Below are positions 22,095-28,927 of a stretch of 31,870 bases of DNA, piece after piece. How positions within the stretch are numbered: position 1 is the stretch's first letter; each line of letters opens with the position of its first letter. The stretch is from a virus: positions 1 through 31,870 of the IMG/VR virus record IMGVR_UViG_3300005843_000027; one strand, 5' to 3'. The notes under the pieces are model-generated. The model was not told the origin of the DNA. It was given only the letters and a program-made list of their open reading frames with translations, and ran no database searches. The position numbers and the translations under genes were made by a program.

Positions 22095-22297
22095 TGCGTC
22101 ACCTCGAATCTCGCTACCGCCGCGTACCGCACTGAGGGCATGAGGGGGTGATCCAGCATCTCTTCGGCGCCACGTGTGGTCACATTGAGCACCGAACGGA
22201 TAGCCTCCACGGTCTCAGCGCGGGTGTATCGACCGGACTCAAACGCGTGTCGTGCGTTGTCGGCCAGGAAAGCGGGGCGGTCTTCCTGGGCGCTCAT
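22091..22297 (-). CDS. Small hypothetical protein upstream of helicase
   Basis: A 68-residue protein beginning MSAQEDRPAFLADNARHAFE, helical, with RYTRAETVEAIRSVLNVTTRGAEEML. It is coupled to its neighbours by four-base overlaps. No family recognised. Confidence 0.62.
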   Translation of the reverse strand: MSAQEDRPAFLADNARHAFESGRYTRAETVEAIRSVLNVTTRGAEEMLDHPLMPSVRYAAVARFEVTQ

Positions 22298-22584
22298 TCG
22301 GTCACCTCGAAACCGGCCGCCTCGAAAGCGGTGCGGATCAGTAGGGCGGCTTCCTCATTGGTGATGAACATGCGTGGCAACACCGCCATCTTGGCCGCGC
22401 CCACAACATCGGGCAGGTTGGTGACGGTGGAGGCCGTGGCGATTGCGGCATCCACCCCGGCGTGACGGGCCGCGTAGGCGTTGTCCGCCCACTTGGCGTT
22501 GTAGGCGCGGATCGCCGCCTCCCGCGCCTGGTTGCGTCGGGCCATGGCGTTGGCCGCGAAGGGCCGATCATCGGTAGCTGTCAT
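22294..22584 (-). CDS. Leaderless hypothetical protein heading the helicase operon
   Basis: A 96-residue protein from the ATG at 22584, beginning MTATDDRPFAANAMARRNQA. The ATG is six bases after TATAGT. The protein is Ala-rich and helical with a DRPFAA segment similar to DRPAFLAD in the next gene. It begins the leftward replication operon. Family unknown. Confidence 0.65.
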   Translation of the reverse strand: MTATDDRPFAANAMARRNQAREAAIRAYNAKWADNAYAARHAGVDAAIATASTVTNLPDVVGAAKMAVLPRMFITNEEAALLIRTAFEAAGFEVTE

Positions 22585-22590
22585 ACCCCT

Positions 22591-22643
22591 ACTATAGCAG
22601 ATCACATTCCCCGTTGCGCACCCTCTTATTCCCCTGCTATAGT
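22591..22643. promoter_or_regulatory. Divergent pair of leaderless promoters
   Basis: Minus: TGC-TATAGT (22596-22591), six bases AGGGGT, ATG at 22584; -35 near 22615-22620 (TGCGCA). Plus: TTGCGC (22614-22619), 18-base spacer, TGC-TATAGT (22638-22643), six bases CGACCC, ATG at 22650. The two -35 regions overlap, so the promoters may compete or be controlled together. They drive the leftward and rightward replication operons. Confidence 0.8.
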
Positions 22644-22649
22644 CGACCC

Positions 22650-22922
22650 ATGCCCAAGAAGCCCCCCGCCAATCTCACCGTCCAGACCGCCACCCGCCAG
22701 GCGCGCAAGCACGTGGATGCGCTCATGCCGGGCGTCATGGCCACCGTCGAGACGCGCGGATCGGCCGACCCCACCACCCTGGAACACCTGATGGTCACCA
22801 CGGTCACTTTCCCGGAGAACCACCCTCACGCATGGACCCTGGTGACGGCTCTGACCACCCTGCCAGGCGTGGTGACGCACTTCGCCGACTCGGCCCGCAT
22901 CGTCATCAAGCGGAAGGTGTGA
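22650..22922 (+). CDS. Leaderless hypothetical protein heading the rightward operon
   Basis: A 90-residue protein from the ATG at 22650, beginning MPKKPPANLTVQTATRQARK. The promoter box six bases upstream sets this start over an earlier in-frame ATG. The composition is mixed alpha/beta, with VTFPENHPHAWTLVTALTTLPGV. No family recognised. Confidence 0.65.
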   Translation: MPKKPPANLTVQTATRQARKHVDALMPGVMATVETRGSADPTTLEHLMVTTVTFPENHPHAWTLVTALTTLPGVVTHFADSARIVIKRKV

Positions 22923-23167
22923 GCGTCGTGGTCACCGCCACGAATCTCCTCGATCATCTGCGTACGGCGGCCCCCATGTTCGTGTGGCCCCTGGAGCGCT
23001 TCTTCCGGGACACCGGTACCACGCCGTACGAGGTAGGCCAGACCACCCCCGCACTACTGAGCACCGTGCGTGGTATCGGCCCGCAGGCCCTGCACGTGTA
23101 CGCCACCGCCCTGCGCAGGCTGGGCGTCCCGATGAGACAGGAGTGGACCGACTATGGCGACCAATGA
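22919..23167 (+). CDS. Small hypothetical protein
   Basis: An 82-residue protein starting at a GTG overlapping the upstream stop (GTGA). The sequence YEVGQTTPALLSTVRGIGPQALHVYATALRRLG contains a short helix-turn-helix-like or HhH-like stretch (VRGIGPQAL). It may bind DNA. Not firmly assigned. Confidence 0.58.
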   Translation: MSVVVTATNLLDHLRTAAPMFVWPLERFFRDTGTTPYEVGQTTPALLSTVRGIGPQALHVYATALRRLGVPMRQEWTDYGDQ

Positions 23168-23555
23168 GCTGGAACGGGCCGTTATCGAAGCGGCGCGGGC
23201 ATTCGTCCAGGCGGCCGGCTACGAGGGGGAAGCCGCGCTGGTGGAGGCTGTGACCGCTCTGGACGCCTGGCAGGCCACCCAGGACCCCACCGTCAAAGAG
23301 CGCGGCTGGCATGAGGTCGCCGAGGGCGACGAACTACGCGGCAACAACGGCACCTTCTATCCCGTCATCCGCACCCTGAAGGTCCAGCGCGGCAAGTACG
23401 AGGTGATCGTGCGGGTGGACGGCACCCCCACTCAGCTCATCCGCCCCGGGCCGCATGACAAGAACCCCACTGCCTGGGTACGCCGCGGTGCGGCCGGTGC
23501 CGCCGTGGACATCATCACGCACGTGTTCGCGTCCGGCCCCAACCCCACCGAGTAG
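23154..23555 (+). CDS. Hypothetical protein of the early plus-strand operon
   Basis: A 133-residue protein beginning MATNELERAVIEAARAFVQA, helical in the first third and beta-rich later (GTFYPVIRTLKVQRGKYEVIV). It has no Cys/His motif. Coupled to the upstream gene by overlap. No family recognised. Confidence 0.62.
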   Translation: MATNELERAVIEAARAFVQAAGYEGEAALVEAVTALDAWQATQDPTVKERGWHEVAEGDELRGNNGTFYPVIRTLKVQRGKYEVIVRVDGTPTQLIRPGPHDKNPTAWVRRGAAGAAVDIITHVFASGPNPTE

Positions 23556-23566
23556 AGAGAACCCCG

Positions 23567-24424
23567 ATGACCATCCGCTACGAACCGCAGACTCCGGTCA
23601 CCATCACCATGGCTCGCAAATGGCTGAGCCGGAACGCCGAGAACAACCGCCGCCCCCGCTTCGCCAAGATTGCCCAGTACACCCGGGACATGCACAACGG
23701 CCGTTGGCGCGACACCGGCGACGCCATCCGCTTCGACACGCAGGGCCGGATGATCGACGGCCAGAACCGCTGTCACGCGGTCATCGAGGCACTGGAGTAC
23801 GCCTGCACTCCGGACTGCACCCACCCAGCCGACAAGCCCCCCACCGTCATCCACCTGAACGTGGCATACGACGTGGAACCGGACGCCATCTTGGTGATGG
23901 ACACCGGTGCCGCCCGCACGTTCAGTAACGCCCTGTCGTTCGACGGCGTGCGCAACCCCAACAACGTGGGTGCCGTCATCCGCTGGGTCATGATGTGGGA
24001 CAAGGGTCGATTCACCGGCACCGGTGGGCGGGGCGCCCCCACCCATGCCGAGATGATGGCCCGCTACGCGCAGGATCGCGACCGGTTCGACACTGCCGCC
24101 GCTTGCGGCAGGGACGTGCAACTCATAGGTCTCGGCGCGGCCGGCCCGTTCTCGGTGGCGTTCTACCTGTTCCACCGCATCGACGGTGAGCAGACACACG
24201 CCTTCTTCGACCGGCTGGTGTCCGGCACCGAGATGACGAAGAACCACCCCATCCTCACCCTGCGGAACCGGCTCATCCGCGACCGGTTGAAGCTCACCCG
24301 GCCGCACATCCTTGCTCTGACCATCCGGGGCTGGAACGCCTATCGGGAGGATCGCCTGCTGCCCAACATCGTGGCAGTGGGCGCGGCCAAGCTCACCAAC
24401 CAGAACATGCCGAGACCGCGATGA
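23567..24424 (+). CDS. ParB/sulfiredoxin-like phage protein
   Basis: A 285-residue protein. The N-terminal part has IAQYTRDMHNGRWRDTGDAI then GRMIDGQNRCHAVIEA, the D-G-Q-x-R pattern of ParB-N/Srx-like domains that can bind or cut DNA or hydrolyse nucleotides. VMDTGAARTFSNAL follows, then a helical C-terminal half. Proteins with this layout are common in actinophage early regions. The exact activity is unknown. It ends four bases into the next, clearly different, gene. Confidence 0.68.
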   Translation: MTIRYEPQTPVTITMARKWLSRNAENNRRPRFAKIAQYTRDMHNGRWRDTGDAIRFDTQGRMIDGQNRCHAVIEALEYACTPDCTHPADKPPTVIHLNVAYDVEPDAILVMDTGAARTFSNALSFDGVRNPNNVGAVIRWVMMWDKGRFTGTGGRGAPTHAEMMARYAQDRDRFDTAAACGRDVQLIGLGAAGPFSVAFYLFHRIDGEQTHAFFDRLVSGTEMTKNHPILTLRNRLIRDRLKLTRPHILALTIRGWNAYREDRLLPNIVAVGAAKLTNQNMPRPR

Positions 24425-24804
24425 GCGAAAGTATGGACCCCTTTATCGAATGCTTGGTGCGCAATGCTCCGCCACTAACGTCGGACCAGATTGCCACTAT
24501 CGGTCCTCTTCTTCGGGGTGAAAGGATCAAGCCGCCCCAGCTTCCTACATATCTTTACTTCATCAAGTCCGGTGCATACGTAAAGATTGGCATATCGACT
24601 GATCCGAAGGCCAGAATCAGGGAATTGAGCACCGGCAATCCCGACCAATTAGTCTTGATTGGGAAACTGCCCTTTGATGACAGAACCGATGCCGGCATGG
24701 AAGAGTCCCGCTGGCACGCGAAATTCGAGACAGAGAGAGTCAGAGGGGAATGGTTCCGGATAACCCCTAGGATTCTTTCCGCAATAAGTGAGGCAATTCG
24801 ATGA
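24421..24804 (+). CDS. GIY-YIG-type nuclease of T5orf172/MUG113 family
   Basis: A 127-residue protein. TYLYFIKSGAYVKIGISTDP (about residues 43-62) gives the Y...VKIG core of this GIY-YIG subfamily, followed by Arg65, TGNPDQL, His99 and GEWF (109-112). The gene is visibly AT-richer than its neighbours and uses codons such as ATA, TTA and AAA rarely seen around it. It inserts neatly between coupled genes (ATGA at both ends). A free-standing homing-type endonuclease acquired from a lower-GC source is the most likely reading. Confidence 0.8.
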   Translation: MSESMDPFIECLVRNAPPLTSDQIATIGPLLRGERIKPPQLPTYLYFIKSGAYVKIGISTDPKARIRELSTGNPDQLVLIGKLPFDDRTDAGMEESRWHAKFETERVRGEWFRITPRILSAISEAIR

Positions 24805-26588
24805 CGCTTACCTTGCGCTCGTATCAAGAGCAGGCCCTGGAAGCTGAAGCGCGTCACCGTGCCGAGCATCCCGATGAGACCCGCCTGGCCATCGTCATGG
24901 CTACCGGACTGGGCAAGACCATCGTGATGGCGGAGCGGGCGCGTCGGTTCCTGGAAGAGGATCAGGCACACAGGACTGAGATCATGCGCGCCATTCCCGG
25001 GACCGTACAGCCGGACCGCGCGCTCATCCTCGTGCACACTGACGAACTTGCCCACCAGGCAGAAGCCAAAGTACGCCTGGTGGCCGGCGACGCATGGACT
25101 GTCGGCGTGGTGAAGGCGGAGCGCGACGAGACCACCGCGGACATCATCATCGGCAGCGTGCAGACCCTGGCGAATCCGCAGCGCCGGGCGCGCGTCGAGG
25201 ACGTGGGGCTGGTGCTCGTGGACGAGTGTCACCACGCCACGGCGGCCAGCTATCTGACGATCATGCGACACTTCGGGTGCTTCAACTTTGTGTGCAAAGA
25301 CGACTCTTGCCGCTGCGACATGACGCCCACCCCCGCCCTCGGCTTCACCGCCACCCTGGAGCGCGGGGACGGCCAGGGGCTGGGCAGCATTTGGCAGAAC
25401 GTGGCGTTTACCCGTGACACCTCCTGGGGGGTGCGGCACGGCTACCTGGTGCAGCCGGTGGGGTATCGACTGGAGATCGACCCTGCGGACCTTGGCGGTG
25501 GCGATCGCAGCATCGTCGATCGCTGGACCACCGCGTCGGACACGCTGGACAAGCAACTGATCGATTCCATGGCCCCCGAGAAGATCGTGGAGGAGTGGAT
25601 TCGGCTGGCCAAGGATCGCCCTACCGTGGCGTTCATGCCGCTGGTGCGGTCAGCCATGGCGCTGGTGGACGCTTTCGAGGATGCGGGTATCGCGGCGGGG
25701 GTCATCTGGGGTGCCATGCCCGATACTGACCGTGTTGCCACGCTGCAAGCCTACGAGCGTGGCAATATTCAGGTCATTTGCAACGCCATGGTTCTCACCG
25801 AGGGCTGGGACTCCCCCCGCACCAAGTGCGTGATCGTGGGTCGCCCCACGAAGTCCCGCGCTCTGTTCGTCCAGATGGCCGGCCGCGGACTGCGCCCTAT
25901 GCCTGGCATCCCCCATGAGGATCAGGACTGCATCGTCCTGTGTGTGGCGGACAGCACCACCGACCTGTGCACCATCGCTGACCTCAGTGACAAGCCCCTG
26001 GACCGCAAGGCCACGGGGGCGCTCACGGCCATGGAGGATGCCTGGGACATCGGGGCCGCGCTGGAGCAGGAGGCCCGGCACTGGACCGGCAAGGTGGACG
26101 CCAAGCAGTTCGACCCGCTGGTGGTCCGCTCCAGCAAGGTATGGCGTACCACCAAAAACGGCACGTACTTCCTGCCGATCAGCAAGGACCAGGACTACAT
26201 CTTCGTGGTGGGCACGTCGATCTACTCGTATCGGTCACCGCAGGCCAGCGGGCGCTGGGCGACTGGGCGCGCCACCCGCCTCCACAAAGACCTCCCCGAT
26301 CTGGAGCTGGCCCTGTCCATCGCCGAGGACGATGCGCAGGAGCGCGGCGGCGATCTCGGCAAGCTGCTGGCGGACAAGAACCGTGCCTGGCGCAAGGAGC
26401 GCCCGTCCGAACAGATGCTCGCCCTGGCCGAACGGCTGGGGCTGTCCTCCGAAGTAGAGCGGATCATGAGTGCCAGGGCGGGCGGCAAGGCGGGGAAGGT
26501 GTCGGATCTCATCGCCAGGGTCACGGCGTCCCGCGCGCTCGATCCGATGGTGGCGAAGATCAGGGAGGCCGTCCATGCCGATCACTGA
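24801..26588 (+). CDS. SF2 DEAD/DEAH-type helicase
   Basis: A 595-residue protein. Motif I ATGLGKT (34-40), Ia ALILVHTDELAHQ, motif II DECHH (141-145), motif III GFTATLER (181-188), motif V/VI region TEGWDSP and QMAGRGLRP. Between II and III four Cys (C160, C165, C170, C172; FVCKDDSCRC) may bind a metal. The C-terminal ~170 residues are charged and helical. It belongs to the restriction-type SF2 helicases found in actinophage replication modules. Coupled to the small genes downstream. Confidence 0.9.
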   Translation: MTLTLRSYQEQALEAEARHRAEHPDETRLAIVMATGLGKTIVMAERARRFLEEDQAHRTEIMRAIPGTVQPDRALILVHTDELAHQAEAKVRLVAGDAWTVGVVKAERDETTADIIIGSVQTLANPQRRARVEDVGLVLVDECHHATAASYLTIMRHFGCFNFVCKDDSCRCDMTPTPALGFTATLERGDGQGLGSIWQNVAFTRDTSWGVRHGYLVQPVGYRLEIDPADLGGGDRSIVDRWTTASDTLDKQLIDSMAPEKIVEEWIRLAKDRPTVAFMPLVRSAMALVDAFEDAGIAAGVIWGAMPDTDRVATLQAYERGNIQVICNAMVLTEGWDSPRTKCVIVGRPTKSRALFVQMAGRGLRPMPGIPHEDQDCIVLCVADSTTDLCTIADLSDKPLDRKATGALTAMEDAWDIGAALEQEARHWTGKVDAKQFDPLVVRSSKVWRTTKNGTYFLPISKDQDYIFVVGTSIYSYRSPQASGRWATGRATRLHKDLPDLELALSIAEDDAQERGGDLGKLLADKNRAWRKERPSEQMLALAERLGLSSEVERIMSARAGGKAGKVSDLIARVTASRALDPMVAKIREAVHADH

Positions 26589-26751
26589 GCAGCTCATCCT
26601 GGCGCTTCAGGCCAGGCTCGGCACGGCCGCCGTGGACGAGGCCGTGCGCGAGGTGCGGGAGAAGATGCCCCCGCCCATCACCGCAGCCGACCGGGCGCGG
26701 TTCTGCGGGTGCGGCCACCCGGAACAGCACACCGACGGCAACCCTCGATGA
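26575..26751 (+). CDS. Small hypothetical protein with CGC segment
   Basis: A 58-residue protein from the ATG at 26575 inside the end of the helicase gene, beginning MPITEQLILALQARLGTAAV. It ends with the short RARFCGCGHPEQHTDG, a possible partial metal site. It overlaps the next gene by ATGA. Function unknown. Confidence 0.6.
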   Translation: MPITEQLILALQARLGTAAVDEAVREVREKMPPPITAADRARFCGCGHPEQHTDGNPR

Positions 26752-26978
26752 TGGCAGAGATGTTCGGTGGCCCCATGGACGGCTACGTCCAGGCGGTGCC
26801 TGACTTTCAGCAACCGCCACCGCTGTTCCACTTCCCCTACCTGGATCGCCGGGCACGGGGTGCGGCCCGTGACCCTGGCGACCCCTCCTACGAGCCCCTG
26901 GTGCGCTACCGGTCGATCTACCTGCCGGATGAGTGTCGGGCAGGGCGTTACCGCTACGCAGGAGACGAAAGGTGCTGA
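26748..26978 (+). CDS. Small hypothetical protein
   Basis: A 76-residue protein from the ATG at 26748 (ATGA overlap), beginning MMAEMFGGPMDGYVQAVPD, rich in Tyr, Arg and Pro. It resembles short actinobacterial proteins that start with GGP-x-DG, but the match is from memory and weak. Confidence 0.58.
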   Translation: MMAEMFGGPMDGYVQAVPDFQQPPPLFHFPYLDRRARGAARDPGDPSYEPLVRYRSIYLPDECRAGRYRYAGDERC

Positions 26979-26982
26979 GCAG

Positions 26983-27156
26983 TTGACCGAACAGCCCGAT
27001 GACGAGCAGCACGATTGCGTACCTTGTCACGGTGAGGGGGCATTCGTCTGCCGGGATGGATGTCACACGCTGGAATGCGACGAATGCGATGGATCCGGTC
27101 GTCTGTGGGCGGACGATTCCCCGGTGCCGGCCGATGAAGTGAGGTACCTGGGATGA
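26983..27156 (+). CDS. DnaJ-like zinc-finger protein
   Basis: A 57-residue protein, probably starting at the TTG at 26983 just after the previous stop, with AAAGGTG upstream. It has CVPCHGEGAFVC and CDECDGSG: two C-x-x-C-x-G-x-G repeats as in the DnaJ cysteine-rich domain. It is followed directly by the nuclease gene. Likely a small zinc protein; partners unknown. Confidence 0.66.
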   Translation: MTEQPDDEQHDCVPCHGEGAFVCRDGCHTLECDECDGSGRLWADDSPVPADEVRYLG

Positions 27157-28100
27157 CCGTGACCGATGATCTGTTCGAGGATGCCGAGGCCCCGCCGAAA
27201 TACGGGCTCACCCCTGATCAGGCGTACTACAAGTTCCCTCCACCCCCCGGCGTCGAGATCCCCAAGGGTTGGCGCGGCTGGAAGCGGATGACCAACCTGG
27301 TAGGCGCCTTCAGTGATCAGCGCGCTCTTCAGCTCTGGTTGGAGCGCCAGACGCTGTTGGGGCTGCTGGCGAATGACGGCACGGTGTTCGACGAGTTGGC
27401 CGCCAGCGGGGTGGAGCACCTCTCCCCTGATGAGCAGCGGGACATGCTGGAGAAGTTCGCCCAGGCGGCCAGGGATGCCGTGGGGGCGGACGCGGCCGCA
27501 CGGCGGGGCACGGCCAGGCACACCATGCTGGAGACGTACCTGACGCACGGCCGGCAGTCCGGGCACCGCCGCATGCAGATGCAGATGGAGTCCCTGCTGG
27601 AAGCCATGGAGCTGCACGAACTGGACTTCATCCCCGGCTGGAGCGAGCGCAAGGTGTGGCATCCGTCCGGCGGCGGCACCATGGGCACGATGGACGCCCG
27701 GGTGATGTGCCGGCGTACCGGCCAGGTGGGGATCATCGACCTGAAGACCCAGAAGAAATTCTGGACCTATCAGGAGATTTGCGGCCAGCAGTACGGGTAC
27801 GACTCCGCCCCGTGGGCATGGGAGGGTCCGCCGGACGACACCGGTCACTGGGCGGTGAACCCGGGCAATGACCTGCTGGGCGTCTCCGAGGACCTGGCCG
27901 GCAAGCGGGTGGCGCTGCTGGCGCACATGCCGCAGACACCCGGCCCGGAACAGTTGCCTGTTCAGATCCATGAGGTGGACCTGGAGTACGGCAAGAAGGT
28001 GCTCGACACGGCGGCAATGATCACGGAGCTGCGGTCGCGCGGGAAGAGTGTTTCCGCAGGTAGGCGGGTGGGCGCGATTCGTCCGTCATCCGGGGCTTGA
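27153..28100 (+). CDS. PD-(D/E)XK nuclease (RecB/Cas4-like)
   Basis: A 315-residue protein. ARRGTARHTMLETYL (about residues 116-130) matches the RecB/Cas4 motif with Glu127. ER (165-166), GTMDARV with Asp181 and IIDLKTQKKF with Asp196 and Lys198 form the PD-(D/E)XK core, followed by QQYGYDSAPWA (motif IV-like). It probably works with the neighbouring helicases in recombination or host DNA degradation. The stop codon (28098-28100) lies inside the -35 of the following RNA promoter. Confidence 0.88.
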   Translation: MTVTDDLFEDAEAPPKYGLTPDQAYYKFPPPPGVEIPKGWRGWKRMTNLVGAFSDQRALQLWLERQTLLGLLANDGTVFDELAASGVEHLSPDEQRDMLEKFAQAARDAVGADAAARRGTARHTMLETYLTHGRQSGHRRMQMQMESLLEAMELHELDFIPGWSERKVWHPSGGGTMGTMDARVMCRRTGQVGIIDLKTQKKFWTYQEICGQQYGYDSAPWAWEGPPDDTGHWAVNPGNDLLGVSEDLAGKRVALLAHMPQTPGPEQLPVQIHEVDLEYGKKVLDTAAMITELRSRGKSVSAGRRVGAIRPSSGA

Positions 28101-28124
28101 CACCTAGCGTAGGTGCGCTATAGT
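28097..28124 (+). promoter_or_regulatory. Strong promoter of the noncoding RNA region
   Basis: TTGACA (28097-28102), 16-base spacer, GC-TATAGT (-10 at 28119-28124). This is the only member of the family with a perfect consensus -35. The expected start is near 28131. No ORF follows at six bases, which fits an untranslated RNA product. Confidence 0.8.
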
Positions 28125-28143
28125 AGACCTCAGCAACACCGAG

Positions 28144-28183
28144 GGACAGCCAAGACGTTGGATCCTTTACGCGAGGCTCGTCC
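28144..28183 (+). repeat. Structured RNA motif, copy 1
   Basis: Core GACGTTGG-N5-TTACGCGA (28154-28174) closed by GGAC-x-GCC pairing with GGC-xx-GTCC. It lies just after the RNA start. A second copy at 28678-28719 has the same spacing. Confidence 0.65.
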
Positions 28184-28315
28184 TTCACCGACCACCGGCC
28201 CGGACTGCGTATGCGACAGCCCGGTCCGGTGGTCACCCGAGATCAGCCGAACAACAGTCCCCAGGCGGAAGTGCTCTTAGGTAGCGCACCTGTACTGCGG
28301 AGATCTCGGGGCATG

Positions 28316-28388
28316 GCGGGGTTGGTCCAGCAGCACGGACGCCGGTTTTGCGCAGCCGGAGACCCAGGTGCAAATCCTGGCCCCTGCC
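28316..28388 (+). tRNA. tRNA-like segment 1 (73 nt, identity unclear)
   Basis: Cloverleaf-like: acceptor GCGGGG pairs with CCCTGC (one GU, seventh pair mismatched); D-stem GTCC/GGAC; anticodon stem CCGG(T)/(G)CCGG with an eight-base loop TTTGCGCA; T-arm CCAGG-TGCAAAT-CCTGG (28364-28380). No encoded CCA. The loop length prevents a sure anticodon; TTG, TGC or GCG are possible. May be part of the larger RNA. Confidence 0.45.
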
Positions 28389-28465
28389 CGGTTCGCCGAT
28401 CGTGATCGGAGCAACCGGGCGCGTCCCGACAACGCACCCGGGGGTCACGGGAAGGTCGGCGGGGC

Positions 28466-28567
28466 GCCGCTGTCGGGCGGTGCGGCACGGTAGCTCAGTA
28501 GCATCAGCGGCAGCCCTGGCACGGTCGCCCCGGAAAGTGCGGGCGGCGTTCGAATCGCCGACAGGGC
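28466..28567 (+). ncRNA. tRNA-like segment 2, permuted or incomplete
   Basis: D-arm-like TAGCTCAG at 28491-28498 and a perfect T-arm CGGCG-TTCGAAT-CGCCG at 28544-28560, but no normal acceptor stem. GCCCTG (28513-28518) pairs with CAGGGC (28562-28567) around the T-arm, giving a mini-tRNA without D-arm. GCCGCTG/CAGCGGC encloses the D-like part. It may not be a functional tRNA. Confidence 0.4.
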
Positions 28568-28677
28568 GCAGGGCGGAGACGGTTGGTCGGTAACGGGTGA
28601 AGCCTTGAAACAGACCGTGGAACCGACAGGGACGGCGCTTCACACTCTGCCGTGACGGATCGGAGAGACGATCACGA

Positions 28678-28719
28678 GGGGCGGGCGGGACGTTGGGTTT
28701 GTTACGCGATGCCCGTCCC
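28678..28719 (+). repeat. Structured RNA motif, copy 2
   Basis: Core GACGTTGG-N5-TTACGCGA (28689-28709) closed by a perfect 9-bp helix GGGGCGGGC/GCCCGTCCC (one GU). The stem sequence differs from copy 1 while pairing is kept and the core is the same. It ends just before tRNA-like segment 3. Confidence 0.68.
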
Positions 28720-28726
28720 TTACCTG

Positions 28727-28852
28727 TTCCGTGTAGCTCAGTGGACAGAGCACCGCCTACCTGATGGGCTCCCGGGGAGCCCAGATGACGGCCCGGATTG
28801 ATCACCCGGGAAGCGCAGGTGGAGGTCGCCGGTTCGAATCCGGCCACGGACA
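28727..28852 (+). tRNA. tRNA-like segment 3 with about 53-nt insertion in the anticodon loop
   Basis: Acceptor TCCGTG/CACGGA (6 bp, plus a U-C mismatch at 1-72), TA, D-arm GCTC-AGTGGACA-GAGC, anticodon stem CCGCC/GGTGG (28753-28757 with 28818-28822), variable AGGTC, T-arm GCCGG-TTCGAAT-CCGGC (28828-28844). Everything is in canonical spacing except that 60 bases replace the seven-base anticodon loop. The insert forms two hairpins (GGGCTCC/GGAGCCC; CCCGG/CCGGG). No CCA encoded. Confidence 0.55.
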
Positions 28853-28894
28853 CGCCTCCCTGGCGTACGGAGGTACTGAAGTGCGCAAGTCTTG

Positions 28895-28927
28895 CCTGGT
28901 GAGTGTCCTTCGGGGATGTTCACCAGG
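28895..28927 (+). other. UUCG-capped hairpin near the RNA 3' end
   Basis: CCTGGTGA pairs with TCACCAGG and the helix continues inward by weaker pairs to a UUCG tetraloop (28909-28912). No T tract follows, so it is more likely a structural element than an intrinsic terminator. Confidence 0.6.

Noticed and set aside
24555-25556. 333-residue minus-strand frame opposite the GIY-YIG and SF2 helicase genes
   Set aside because: Antisense to two genes with clear catalytic motifs and without a recognisable domain of its own.
28758-28817. Group I intron within the tRNA-like anticodon loop
   Set aside because: The insert is about 53 nt, far below the size of any group I intron, and the conserved core pairings are absent.
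28233-28853. A 206-residue minus-strand open frame across the RNA region, and other long frames there
   Set aside because: It runs antisense through the tRNA-like segments, has no ribosome site and its sequence is Arg/Pro-rich shadow sequence. The plus strand carries the promoter and the structure.
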